From positions 87,734,170-87,798,169 of the forward strand of contig NC_068910.1 in the NCBI RefSeq assembly GCF_023091745.1: a stretch of 64,000 nucleotides of DNA. Reading direction: 5' to 3'. The notes beneath the pieces are model-generated. The model was not told where the DNA came from, made no database searches, and saw only the letters and a list, made by a program, of their open reading frames with translations. The first letter of the stretch is position 1. Each line of letters starts with the position of its first letter. Origin of the DNA: Budorcas taxicolor (taxonomy: Eukaryota > Chordata > Mammalia > Artiodactyla > Bovidae). The position numbers and the translations under genes are program-made. This document shows, piece by piece, positions 10,870 through 21,514 of the stretch.

Positions 10870-11100
10870 AATACAGTCATCCCTAGTTATCCTTGGGGAA
10901 TTGGTTCCAGGACCCACCACAAACACCAAAATCCACTGATGTTCACATCCCATAGTTGGTTCTCATTATCTGTGGTTCCACATGCATGGATTCAACCAAG
11001 CACAGATTACATAGTGCTATAGTATATATTGGGAGAAAAAACCCTCTGTAAGTGGAACCCATGCAGTTCAAACCTATGTTGCTCAAGAGTCATTGGTAAT
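10870..11100 (-). mobile_element. MER2-like DNA transposon remnant (TcMar-Tigger group)
   Basis: The left end (ACAGTCATCCCTAGTTATCC, 10872) and the right end (TTCAAACCTATGTTGCTCAAG near 11069) match the termini of MER2-like non-autonomous Tigger elements, with the ATTCAACCAAGCA block near 10992. Named from memory. The strand assignment is by analogy to how the family is usually written. Confidence 0.65.
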
Positions 11101-11261
11101 AATCTAAATGTCCTTGGCATTCTCCCATTTACCCATTCAGTCCAGGAATTCCTGGTCCTCAGCTCCCTCTCACTTGTGTCTGAAAGCTCCCAAGATTTGT
11201 TTTATGTGAGTTTCTAAACTAGTCTGTCAACTACAGTCACAGTCTCTATGCTTTTGATTTC

Positions 11262-11510
11262 CTGCTATATTAGTTTGCTGGAACTCTCATTAAAAAATCA
11301 CTGATAAGATGGCTTAAGCAACACAGTTAATTTTCTTACAGTTCTGGAGGCTAGAAGTCGAAGGTCAAGGTGTTGGCAGGTCTGGTTTCCCTGAGACCTC
11401 TCTCTTTAGTTGCAGGTGGCCACTTCCTTGCTGTGTCCTAACATGGTCTTTCCTCTGTGCTTGGTTTCTCTTTTGTGTGTCTTGATTTCCTTTTCTTATA
11501 AGGATTATTA
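11262..11510 (-). mobile_element. MLT1-like LTR (MaLR), right half, antisense
   Basis: The antisense end of an MLT1-type non-coding LTR. Recognisable blocks are CTTACAGTTCTGGAGGCTAG near 11336, the AGGTCAAGGTGTTGGCAGGT block near 11364, GTGTCCTAACATGG near 11434 and CTTATAAGGA near 11496. It resumes at 11757, so it is split by about 250 bp. Confidence 0.72.
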
Positions 11511-11756
11511 ATATCACTTTCATATAACAGTGTATTCTTGCTACAGTTTAATACTTTATATGTATATATACATATATATTTATTTATATTTATTGATGTG
11601 TATATATATGTATATATCAACTATCATATATCAATTCATTTAATCCCCTACAAAAATCCTATGAGATTAGCCTTTTCATCTCCACTGATACAGAAATGGA
11701 GGCCATAGAAATGTTGACTTAACTTACCCAGGATTTCATACAAAATTAGAATTGAC
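11511..11756 (+). mobile_element. AT-rich tract plus MIR-like piece, inside the MLT1-like LTR
   Basis: Holds a TA-rich simple tract (about 11560-11640). This is followed by a MIR-like piece (about 11638-11756) with TTTAATCCCCTACAA, CCTATGAGATTAG and CATAGAAATGTTGACTTAAC blocks. The piece resembles the one at 10440-10565 more than expected from MIR alone. Confidence 0.55.
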
Positions 11757-11886
11757 TGGTGTCCTTATGAGAGTACAGCCTACTCTAATGAGCTCATTTT
11801 AATTTAATCACCTCTTTAAAGACCCTGCCTCTAAATAAAGTCACATTCTGAGGTACTGGGAATTCATCTCATAATACTGTCCATCA
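11757..11886 (-). mobile_element. MLT1-like LTR, left half, antisense
   Basis: Continues the LTR: CTGGTGTCCTTATGAGAG at 11757, then the CTCATTTTAATTTAATCACC, TCTTTAAAGACCCTGCCTCT and AGTCACATTCTGAGGTACTG blocks at about 11791-11858. These are in the order expected for antisense MLT1. Confidence 0.72.
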
Positions 11887-13680
11887 CTCATTAGCACCAC
11901 AATGATTGTTGCTGTTGTTCAGTTGCCCAGTTGTGTCCACCTCTTTGTGACCCCACAGACTGCAGCATGGCTGGCCCTTCCTGTCTCTCACCATCTCCTG
12001 GAGGAGTTTTTCCTAGTTCATGGTCATCGCATCAGTGATGCCGTCCAGCCAGCTCATCATCTGATGCCCTTTTCTCCTTCTGCCCTCGATCTTTTCCAGC
12101 ATCAGGGACTTTTCCAATGAATCATGTGTGAGCAACAGATGACCAAAATGCTGGAGCTTTGACTTCAGCATCAGTCCTTCCAGTGAATATTCAGGTTGAT
12201 CTTCCTTAAGATTGACTGGTTTGGCCTCCTTGCTGTCCAAGAGACTTCAAGGGTCTTCTCCAGCACCACAGTTCAAAGGCATCAATTCTTTGGTGTTCTT
12301 CCCTCTTTAAGGTCCAGCTCTTACAACAGTACATGACCACTGGGAAGACTTGACTATATGGACCTTTGTCGGCAGAGTAATGTCTCTGCTTTTCAACACA
12401 CTGTCTAGGTTTGTCATTGCTTTCCTGCCAAGAAGCAATCGTCTTCTGATTTCATGGCTGCAGTCACCATATGCAGTGATTTTGGAGTCCAAGAGAAAGA
12501 ATATGTCACTACTTCCACCTTTTCCCCTTCTATTTGCCATGAAGTAATGGGGCTGAATGCCATGATCTTAGTTTTTTTTAATATTTAGTCTTAAACTGGC
12601 TCTTTCCCTCTCTTTACCATAATCAAGAGGATGTGAAGTCCCTCCTCACTTTCTGCTGTTAAGGCGGTATCATCTGCATATCTGAGGTTGTTGATGTTTC
12701 TCCCACCTATCTTGATTCTGGCTTATAACTCATCCAGCCTAGCATTCCTCATGATGTGCTCAGGGTATAGGTTAAACAAACAGGGTGACAGCAGACAGCC
12801 TTGTGCTTTTTTCTCGATTTTGAACCAGTCAGTTGTTCCATACAGGGTTCTAACTGTTGCTTCTTGACCTGCATACAGGTTTCTCAGAAGACAGGTAAGA
12901 TAGTCTGGTATTCCCATCTCTCTAAAAGTTTTCCACAGTTTATCATGATCATAAAGTTTATCATGATCCACATAAATATCATGTTAGCATAGTCAATGAA
13001 ACTGAGATAGATGTTTTTCTGACATCCCCTTGCTTTCTCTATAATCCAGTGAATGTTGGCAATTTGATTTCTAGTTCCTCTTCCTTTTCTAAACCCAGTT
13101 TGGACATCTGGAAGTTCTTGTTTCGCATAATGCTAAAGCCAACTTGCAAGGTTTTAAGCATAACCTTACTAGCCTGGGAGATGAATGCAGTTGTCTGATG
13201 GTCAGCATATTCTCTAATACTATCCTTCTTGGAAACTGGGATGAGGACTGGCCTTTTCCAGTCCTGTGGCCACTGCTGGGTCTTCCACATTTGTTGACGT
13301 AATGAATGCGAAACTTTGATGGCATCCTCCTTTAGGGATTTGAATAGTTCTGCTGGAATTTATTCACATCCATTAGCTTTATTAACTGCTGTGCTTCTTA
13401 AGGCCCACTTGTCTTCATACTCCAGAATGTCTGGCTCTGAGTGACTAATCACACCATTGTAGTAGTCCGGTTCATTAGGGTCCTTTTATACAGTTCTTTC
13501 ATGTATTCCTGGAGAAGGAAATGGCAACCAACTCCAATACTCTTGCCTGGAAAATTCCATGGATGGAGGAGCCTGGTGGGCTCCAGTCCATGGGGTTGCA
13601 AAGAGTTGGACACGACTGAGGGACTTCACCTTCACCTTTCACGTATTCTTTCTATCTTTTCTTGATCTCTTCAGCATTTT
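11887..13680 (-). mobile_element. BovB LINE copy D, minus strand, main part
   Basis: Minus-strand BovB from the 3' end (CAA-rich tail, about 11895-11925) leftwards in family order through the C-terminal domain, thumb and RT. The YADD box is at 12669-12680 on the complement. Upstream it reaches the region just before the RT (the LEPDILE-type area, about 13420-13440, and beyond to about 13680). Indels and stops break the frame everywhere; readable pieces lie at 12723-12971 and 13039-13290. A SINE interrupts it at 13509-13636. Its 5' part follows in the opposite orientation at 13681-13885. Confidence 0.93.
13509..13636 (+). mobile_element. Bov-tA/Bov-A-type SINE, head-truncated, inside BovB copy D
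   Basis: Starts at the CTGGAGAAGGAAATGGCAAC block and runs to a CTTTCACC-type tail. A 12-bp target-site duplication with one difference flanks it (13497-13508 and 13637-13648). BovB sequence continues on both sides, so it is younger than copy D. Confidence 0.93.
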
Positions 13681-13885
13681 TCCCCTTCATGGATCACTTG
13701 TCATGGTGAAGGGGCTTGTGTCTCAATGAAGCTAAGAGCCATGCCATGCAGGGCCACCCAAGATGGACAGGTCATAGCAGAGAGTTCTGACAAAATATGA
13801 TACACTGGAGGAGGAAATGGCAAACCACCCCAGTATACTTGCTGTGAGAATCTCATGAACTGTATGAGACCAGAATGATCATCTT
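13681..13885 (+). mobile_element. Inverted 5' segment of BovB copy D
   Basis: Plus-strand match to the far-5' BovB region: the GAGCCATGCCATGCAGGGCC block at 13736, CACCCAAGATGGACAGGTCA near 13756, and GGAAATGGCAAACCACCCCA near 13813. The rest of copy D is minus-strand, so this is another 5' inversion. The endonuclease region that should lie between is deleted. The right edge is approximate. Confidence 0.8.
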
Positions 13886-14503
13886 TGCCTAATGTGGCAT
13901 TTGAAGGTGAATTGGGACCCTTATTGATACATACCTGAGAAACTGGTATGTGAAGACTCAATATATTAGAAATGTGTTCCAGGCAGAAACTTGTAGAATG
14001 CTTTCCACATTTTGCTTAGGGATTTTAGCAGTCTCCCTGCATCCCTACTGTCGGACATTCCTTCTTCGGTGACTGCCTCAGCCGTTTGGTCCATAGGCCT
14101 CTGACTCCAATCAATAGAAACACATTCTCTCTCCTTTCTGACACTTAGGTATTGGCTCACAAACTCCCCCTATTCTAAAACAAAACTAGAAACCCTTTTG
14201 TAATTTCACTTTTCCCACACCCGTCAATTAGTTTTCCAGATAGCCCCAGAAATTCTAAATCTTAGTTTGTGATATTAATGGAATTTAAAATTAAATAAAG
14301 GGCATTAGAGATATCTTCCTGGGGGAGAATTCAAGCATTTGAGACTGCTTAGGGACTTTGGATAACAGAGAAACAGTACCTGAGCTGTCTCATAGCTTAT
14401 TAAAGACCCTGTAACTCTCATAACAAAATTTCCTTGTCATAGGTGATGGGATCCTTCAAGGATAACTTGAAGACATAAACTTATGAAATGTTTATAGGTT
14501 TCC
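13886..14503. other. Unassigned stretch
   Basis: No recognised repeat or coding content. It separates BovB copies D and E. Confidence 0.45.
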
Positions 14504-14513
14504 ATACTGCAAT

Positions 14514-15308
14514 ATCTGGGAGAAATATCAACAGCCTCAGATATGCAGATGATACCACTTTAATGTCAGAAAGTTAAGAGGAATTAATGAGCCTCTTGAT
14601 GAAGATGAAAGAGGGGAGTGAAAAAGCTGGCTTAAAACTCAACATTCAAAAAACTAAGATCATGGCCTCTGGTCCTATCACTTCAGGGCAATCAGATGGG
14701 GAAAATGTGGAAACAGTGTCAGATTTCATTTTCTTTAGCTCCAAAGTCAACTTGGATGGTGACTGCAGCCATGAAATTAAAATATACTGCTTGGAAGAAA
14801 AGCTATGTCAAACCTAAACAGCGTTTTAAAAAGCAGAGACATCATTTTGCCAACAAAGGTCCACATAGTTAAAGCTATGGTTTTCCAGCAGTCATTACGG
14901 ATGTGAGGGTTGGGCCACAAAGAAGGCTGAGCACTGAAGAATTGATGCTTTTGAACTGTGGTACTGGAGAAGACTCTTGAGAGTCCTTGGACTGCCAAGG
15001 TCAAACCAGTCAATCCTAAAGGAAGTCAATACTGAATATTCATTAGAAGGACTAATGCTGAAGCTGAGGCTCCAATACTTTGGCCACCTGATGGGAAGAG
15101 CTGACTCATTGGAAAAGACCCTAATGCTGGGAAAGATTGATAGCAAGAGGAGAGGGGGACAGCAGAGGACGAGATGGTTGGATGACATCATTAACTGGAT
15201 ATAAGTTTGAGCAAACTACAGGAGATAGTGAAGGACAGAGAAGACTGGCTTGCTGCAGTTCATGGAGTCGTAAAGAGTCAGACACAGCTTAGCAACTGAA
15301 CAATAACA
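14514..15308 (+). mobile_element. BovB LINE copy E, 3' fragment
   Basis: A 5'-truncated BovB that starts just before the catalytic box (YADD at 14542-14553) and ends with a CAATAACAAT tail. A perfect 10-bp target-site duplication, ATACTGCAAT, lies at 14504-14513 and 15309-15318. Stops occur soon after the YADD box and near 14815, so only fragments such as 14587-14817 are readable. Confidence 0.95.
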
Positions 15309-15318
15309 ATACTGCAAT

Positions 15319-15764
15319 GTCTTCTCCAATGTCCTAATTCCCTCTACTTTTTTTTCATGATGAACAATGAAAGGAAGACTTTGGAACTTGTCTTAGGGAT
15401 GAGAGGAAGTAAACTCCTCTGACCCACAAGTTCATAGTCTTCAAACAATGTTTTTAATCACATTTTTTCCCCCAAATTTGTAGAAATCATAGATCAAAAA
15501 TAGTAGTGAGAGGGAAAAGTGCAGTTTCTGGAGGACTGATGAAGCACAGATATTTTATAGCAATCATGTACGACAACAGAAGGAACAGATAGCCATTATG
15601 CACAAAATGGGTTACACCTGGCTACTTTGAAGAAACTCTGTCTGGGTCAGATACAGAAAGCTGCAGAGAGGCACAATTATGTAGTAATGCTTATAATCAG
15701 CTATAATCATGTAAGTGTTGTTGTGGGTGATAACATCTATGCATTAATCCTGCTTTTTCACATA
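15319..15764. other. Unassigned stretch
   Basis: Mixed composition. No repeat family or coding frame recognised. Confidence 0.45.
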
Positions 15765-15900
15765 ATAATGATAACAGTAACAACAAATACATAACGAGTA
15801 ATTACAATGTGCCAATCTGTGTTTTAAGTCCTTGACTTAACAATATTTCGTTTAGTCCTTACAAATGCCTCATCAGGTATGTAGCTTTTTCACCTTCTGT
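15765..15900 (+). mobile_element. MIR-type SINE fragment
   Basis: Worn MIR-like order: AATGATAACAGTAACAACAA at 15766, ACAATGTGCCAATCTGTG near 15805, TTTAGTCCTTACAAATGCCT near 15851 and the TCATCAGGTA block. Confidence 0.6.
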
Positions 15901-16855
15901 GACAGAGGGGAGAAGTGGAGAAGAAAATCTGTCAGACTATTTATTTCAATACCTGGAAGACATGTTTGTTGTGTTTTGATAGTTATCTGTTGAGTATATA
16001 TTGGGCATTCTGCAAATGCTTGCGAAAGAATCAAGGGATGGATGGGTGAACAGGAAATCAGTTCCTTTGGATAAAAAGCACAGGACAAAAGGCAGACCCT
16101 GGCCCTGAGAAACCGTAATGTGGTTAGTGAATGCCTGCCAATAGCCTTGGAGCAGTAACCTGGAAACGTCCTGGTGAGTCCTCAGACACATGTGCTGGTT
16201 TTCTGTTCTGCGCTGTCAGGATCTGAGGATGAAGACACTGCTAACAGTTACCAAATACCTGAAATTTTACCCAAGATAATATAACCTGCCTCTCCAGGTG
16301 GCATAAACAACATTGTCAGAGAACATTTGGGGATGACGTTGGCATTATGAAATGTAGGACTTCAAAGCACAGATAACATTTTCATTCATGATTTCTTTTT
16401 TCCCTATGAACATGCGTTACATGAAAAAAGAAGGAAATACGGGAGGTGAACAGCTGGTCATGCAGATGGTGTTGATGAGTTGAATCTGGATTTCTGTACC
16501 ATGACTAAAGTTTCTGGAATGTAGGTCTCTTGGCTAGGGGTAGGATTGTATATCTCACAGGGACACGGGAGAATGTGTTTGCATGTAGGCTAGCAGTCAT
16601 GATTAAAGCGCTTTCACTGGAACATAACATTGCAGGAAGTGTTTGAAGATTCAAAGCAACAGATCACTCACCCAGGTTCACCAGGGCCCTGTCGAATATT
16701 CTTCCAGATTTCCTATGGATCCCTGGCAGCGCCTTACAGTTCTTAACTCAGGTTTGCTCTCCCAACTTCCTTCCCACTTGGTCCCTTTCTTGGCCTTTTC
16801 TGTTGTTAATTTATCTCTCCCAAACTCATTCCTCACTTTGCTTTTGCTCCTCCTC
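15901..16855. other. Unassigned stretch
   Basis: No repeat family recognised. Frames at 15946-16191 (minus) and 16643-16927 (plus) have no family features, and I see no exon-like splice context that would support them. Confidence 0.45.
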
Positions 16856-16859
16856 TGCT

Positions 16860-17035
16860 TCTTAAAGGTGATATTTCATGTCTCTGTTAGGGCACTTTGC
16901 TTATTTGTGTCCAGCACTAAAACATAATCTTGAGAGCAAGAAATTTTATGTTATATACATATTTTTGTATTTTCACGGTCTAGATAAATGCCTGGAATAT
17001 TCCATGGGCTCCAAAAACATTTGTTGAATGATAAA
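16860..17035 (+). mobile_element. L2-like LINE 3' fragment
   Basis: Ends with AAATGCCTGGAATATTCCAT and a CATTTGTTGAATGATAAATA tail, the worn form of the L2 3' end. It is preceded by a CTTATTTGTGTCCAGC-type block. Boundaries are approximate. Confidence 0.5.
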
Positions 17036-17844
17036 TACAAAATTTAAAAAATTAAGCAGCCTCTTTTTTGGCTTAGCTGTGGAAGAGTGGGCAGATACGT
17101 GACTGCTGGCTATTTAGAAGAACAAAATGTTTCAAGTGGTTCTGGTTTGAGATCAGAGAGCTCTCATAGTACAGCAAATTTAAGATTTTCTTTGTCTTAC
17201 ATTATTTTCTAAGAATGTAGTAAAACCAGATATGATTTTCATATTAGATGATTTTAGTCAAGACAGATATAGTACTGAAGAATAATTTGCATTTATAATT
17301 AAATTTGAAACTTCTTTTACATATATTGTTAAAGCATTAAAATGTTGACATTCTAAACACAGATGAATTATAAATTTCAGGTTTTTCCTTAGTAATTCTC
17401 TGGGAAAATAAACAATTTGAAGATTAAAAAAATAAAGTCTACTGCAGGCATAGATTCCGAAATCATTGAAACTTTGTCAGTGGAACTTGCCATCAGTTTT
17501 CAAAGCATTCTTTTTACTCTTTAATATTCAATGTTATGTTTCTCTTTAACACTGGGTAGGAGAGATGTATAGTTACAAAAATATCTATGGAACGAACATG
17601 CAAATATGTGTTTAGCCATAAAACCTTGTGATGAACAAATGCATGGGAGAAAACAATGCAGTGCCTCTCTCACCACCACTGTTTTTTTCCCTGAAATCTC
17701 ATCTTACAAACTAAGCTACAGAAGGACGTTGGGCATCCTTCAGGACCTTCATGTCTTGAGCAGTTCTGAATGCATTTCGCAGGACCAGAGTATCTGGGGT
17801 TCTGACTTTGTTGGAAGATGGCTCCTGCAACAGGGTTGTGGTGC
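17036..17844. other. Unassigned stretch
   Basis: AT-rich without recognised repeats. The frame at 17606-17935 runs into the antisense MIR and is not a gene candidate. Confidence 0.45.
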
Positions 17845-18095
17845 TCAAGAGTGGTTTCAAATACAAGCCTGGGCAATAGTCCTCCTGAGTCCAAGTCTTG
17901 GATTTACCGTTGCCATCTGGGTGCTTTTCACCTGACTGCTTAAGTCCCCTGTGCCGCAGTTTCCTTAACTGAGAAGTGGTGGTATTAATTATGCTTTCTT
18001 CACAGGGTTGGTGTGAGGATTAAATAAGTAAAATGTCTAGAACACAATGACAGAATTCACAGAGCTATTGTCATTATTACAACTATTACCTGTGT
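17845..18095 (-). mobile_element. MIR-type SINE, antisense
   Basis: Clear antisense MIR order: GGTTTCAAATACAAGCCTGG at 17850, CGCAGTTTCCTTAACTGAGA at 17956, AGGGTTGGTGTGAGGATTAA at 18005 and a CATTATTACAACTATTACC end near 18072. Confidence 0.85.
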
Positions 18096-19009
18096 GCACA
18101 GGAGAGACCAGAAGCAGGACACTGGCCATTGGGGTCAGCTACTGCTGGAGCTATGGAGCAGTGGTCGATATACGCCAGGGGAAGATTCTGCTCAGACATC
18201 GCTGAAAGCTGGTCCTTTGGCTTTGTCATAAGCGAGGTGGTCTCAATTTGAATATTGCCTGAAAATTTTATTAAGACTTAACATTTTAAAAGCAGTTCAA
18301 GCTTCACAGTAAGACTGAGAGGAAGGTACAGAGATTTTCCACACGCTCCCTGCTCATGTACTTACAGAGCCAACGGCATGATCAACACACCCCGCCAGAG
18401 TGGAACATTTGCTACAGTTGATGAATCCACACATCATAAACACCAAAAGCCCGTAGCTTACATTGTGGTTAAATCTTAGCATTGTACAATCTATGTTTGG
18501 GAAAATTCCATAGCTGTACGTTTTCCAGAATGCTATATAGTTGGAATCATACAGTATGCAGCCTTTTCAGATTGGCTTTTTCCCTCAGGTATATGCATTT
18601 ACGTTTCCTCCACGTGTTTTCATAGCTTGGTAGCTCATTTCCTCTTAGTGCCAAAAAATATTCTATTGTCTGGATATATCACAGTTTATTTATCCATTCA
18701 CCTACTGAGGGACATCTTGGTTGCTTCCAAGTTTTGGCAACTATGAATAAAACTGTTATAAACCCCCACATGTAGGTTTTTGTGTAGACATAAGTTTCTG
18801 TTCTTTTGAGTAAATATCAAGGAGCACAATTGCCGGATCATATGGTAAGAGTGTGTTTAGTTTTGTAAGAAAACCATAAAACTGCCGTCTGAGGTGGCTG
18901 TGCCAATTTGCATTGCTACTGGTAATGAATGCGAGTGCCTGTTGCTACACATCTTACCAGCATTTGGTGTTGTCAGTGTTCTGGATTTGGGCCATTCTTA
19001 GAGATGTGT

Positions 19010-19226
19010 GGGGCTTCCCTGGTGGCTCAGAGGAAAAGCGTCTGCCCGCAATGCGGGAGACCTGGGTTCGATCTCTGGGGCGGGAAGATCACCTGGAGAA
19101 GGAAATGGCAACCCACTCCAGTATTCTTGCCTGGAGAATTCCATGGACAGAGGAGCCTGGTGGGCTACAGTCTATGGGGTCACAGAGAGTCGGACACGAC
19201 TGAGCGACTTCACTTTCACTTTCTAT
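19010..19226 (+). mobile_element. Bov-tA-type SINE inside L1
   Basis: Full-length Bov-tA with head GGCTTCCCTGGTGGCTCAG and a CTTTCACTTTC-type tail. A duplication AGATGTGT (19002-19009 and 19227-19234) flanks it; allowing one mismatch it extends to 11 bp. Sequence is close to the family consensus, suggesting recent insertion. Confidence 0.96.
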
Positions 19227-19903
19227 AGATGTGTAGTAAAATCTCATCAATGTTTCAATTTAAATTTTTCTGGTGACATGTGATGTTGAGTATTTTCAGT
19301 ACCCTTATTTGTCATCCTTGTATCTTCTTTGGTGAGGTATCGAGGTCTTTCCCCCATCCATATTTTCTTATTGTTGAGTTTTAAGAGTTCTCTGTATATT
19401 TTGGATAAGTCTTTTATCAGATGTGTCTTTTGTAAATATTTTCTCCCAGTCTGTGGTTTATTTTTTCATTCTCTTGGCATTGTCTTTTGAAGAGCAGAGT
19501 TTTTAATTTCAATGAAGTCCAGCTTATCAATGACTTCTTTCATGGATCATACCTTTGGAGTAATGGACATGAAAAAGGTCATCTAGGTTTTCTTCTATGT
19601 ATCTTGGAGGAGTTTAACAGCTTTGCATTTCACATCTAGATCTGTAATCCATTTTGATAATTAATTTTTGTGAAAGGTAAGGTTTTTGTCTAAATTAATT
19701 CTTTTGGATGTTGACATCCAAATATCCCAGTACTGTTGTTGAAAAATTTACCTTTGCTCATTGTATTGCCTTTGCTCCTCTGACAAGGAGCTGTAGAGTA
19801 TATTTAAGTGGGTCTGTTTCTGGGATGTCTATCCTGTTCCCTCAATCTAGTTGTCCATCCTTTCACTGCACCATCTTGATTACTGTAGATTTATAGCAAG
19901 TCT

Positions 19904-20094
19904 TTGCTTCCCCTTGTGGATCAGCTGGTGAAGAATCCGCCTGCAATGTGGGAGACCTGGGTTCTATCCCTGGGTTGGGAAGATCCCCTGGAGAAGGGAA
20001 ATGCTACCCACTCCAGTGTTCTGGCCTGGAGAATTCCATGGACTATATAGAGTCAGACACGACTGCATGACTTTCACTTTCACTTTACACTTTC
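19904..20094 (+). mobile_element. Bov-tA-type SINE inside L1
   Basis: Plus-strand Bov-tA with part of the 3' body deleted (the GGCCTGGAGAATTCCATGGA block is followed directly by a shortened tail). An 11-bp duplication with one difference flanks it (19893-19903 and 20095-20105). Confidence 0.94.
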
Positions 20095-20180
20095 ATAGTA
20101 AGTCTGGCAGTAGAGCAGTCAGTCCTCCAATGCTGTGCATTTCCTTCAGTATTGTGCTAGCTATTCCTTGAAATAGGTTT

Positions 20181-21467
20181 GAGAGAGTATACCCCTTAAG
20201 ACTTGTATTTTCAGCTTTAAAATATTTGGAAACACTCATGTGCTCATCATGTACCTGTCCAAAAAGAATGAGATTAATGTGTACTTGACAATGAGCCTTG
20301 CTCAAGTAGGACAGGTATTTGGAACATAGAAAAGAGAATGATTTGAATTCTTGGACTCAACGAAGTTGTATTCCATTAGGAAAGCTACCTGGTTGAACAC
20401 ATGTTGTCATACCCCATGATTATTGCAGAAATGATGATGATTCTGAGGGCTGGTATGGAACAGAGGCTGAGTATCAGCTGTAGTGGAAGTGTGTGACGGT
20501 TTGACTGGATAAAGACGATATTGGTTCCTGATGGATGTTTAGGGACTAGCTCATGTAAAGAGGGAGCTAGAGAGGAGAATGTAGCTTTTTCTAGATGTTG
20601 AGTATGAGGAAGAAGGAGAACAGGTGTGGCACATGTAGGTCAAATTATATAAAGTTGTGTATGTTCTGGAAAGGAGCTATTCAGTCAGGAGCTATTTAAG
20701 ATTAACAAGTGAGAACAGGGCATGAGCACACTTGTGTTTTTAAAAAGAGATATCTCTCAAATGCCTAATTGGAGAGGATGTTAGCAACCCCTCTGCTGGT
20801 GTCCTGAGCATACCAAGGCAGGATAATAAAAAGAGACACTAAGTAAACAAGTGGAATAAGATGGAGAGACTCAGCACAGAGATGCACCGGAGTTTTGCCT
20901 CAACAGCCTGGCAAAAACAAAGGAAAAGTTCATATGTTGTGTAGACGTGGCCCTTTAATGTGACATAATTTTCTTCATCCCTTCTGTAAAACATGTTGAG
21001 ACCCCCCTTTTGAGCTCCAAAGGAAAAACCTAGTAGGAGTCCAATTAAATGTCCTGAAATGTAATGAGTAGAAACAAGAGAAATGATGAAGGATTGCTGC
21101 ATACCATCCACTTGAAAATTGTATGAGTTTTAATCTGAAAAAGCACGTAGGCTTTTTTTTTTTTTTTTTTTTTCCTGACAATAGCAGGGACTCGAGGAAC
21201 ATGGCAGATTGAGTTGACTTACATAATAAAGTCTGGATGGGACCTGCTATTTGAAAGGCTACTAATAGTAGTGCTTTGAAAAGCCATACCTGCCCAACGT
21301 AGAGATCCCAAAGGAGTTAGATCTATACTCTCTAGGTCAAAATTGCATCATATTTCTGCAATTCCTTTTCCAGAACAGAGTAACTTTCATTTGCTCAGTT
21401 TTTGAAAGAAATCCTGATAATGGTTTTAAGTGTTATTTTTATTTTCTCTTTCTTCCTATTAAAAAAT

Positions 21468-21472
<5 letters not shown>
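20181..21472. other. Unassigned stretch with a T21 homopolymer
   Basis: No repeat family recognised. A run of 21 T lies at 21153-21173. It could be an antisense poly(A) tail, but I see neither a recognisable retrocopy to its right nor a flanking duplication. The minus frames at 20839-21202 match no family I know. Confidence 0.45.

Positions 21473-21511
<39 letters not shown>
21473..21511. repeat. (CA)n microsatellite
   Basis: A nearly perfect CA dinucleotide run of about 19 units, likely length-polymorphic. Confidence 0.97.

Positions 21512-21514
<3 letters not shown>

Larger units (their letters stand above)
18245..20180 (-). mobile_element. Antisense L1 (old L1M type), ORF2 C-terminal region and 3' end
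   Basis: Plus strand is the T-rich complement of an old mammalian L1. Blocks in order are GGAATCATACAGTATGCAGC near 18543, the TTTATCCATTCACCTACTGA block near 18690, TATTTTCTCCCAGTCTGTGG near 19437, TCCATTTTGATAATTAATTT near 19648 and CATCTTGATTACTGTAGATT near 19871. On the minus strand a decayed ORF2 is recognisable, for example the DKLDFIEIKN block at about 19510-19540. The reading frame is full of stops. Two Bov-tA SINEs (19010-19226, 19904-20094) interrupt it, each with its own target-site duplication. Confidence 0.9.

Noticed and set aside
20839..21202. Minus frames of 90 and 75 residues next to the T21 run, possibly a retrocopy
   Set aside because: No recognisable protein, no polyadenylation signal in the right place and no flanking duplication found.
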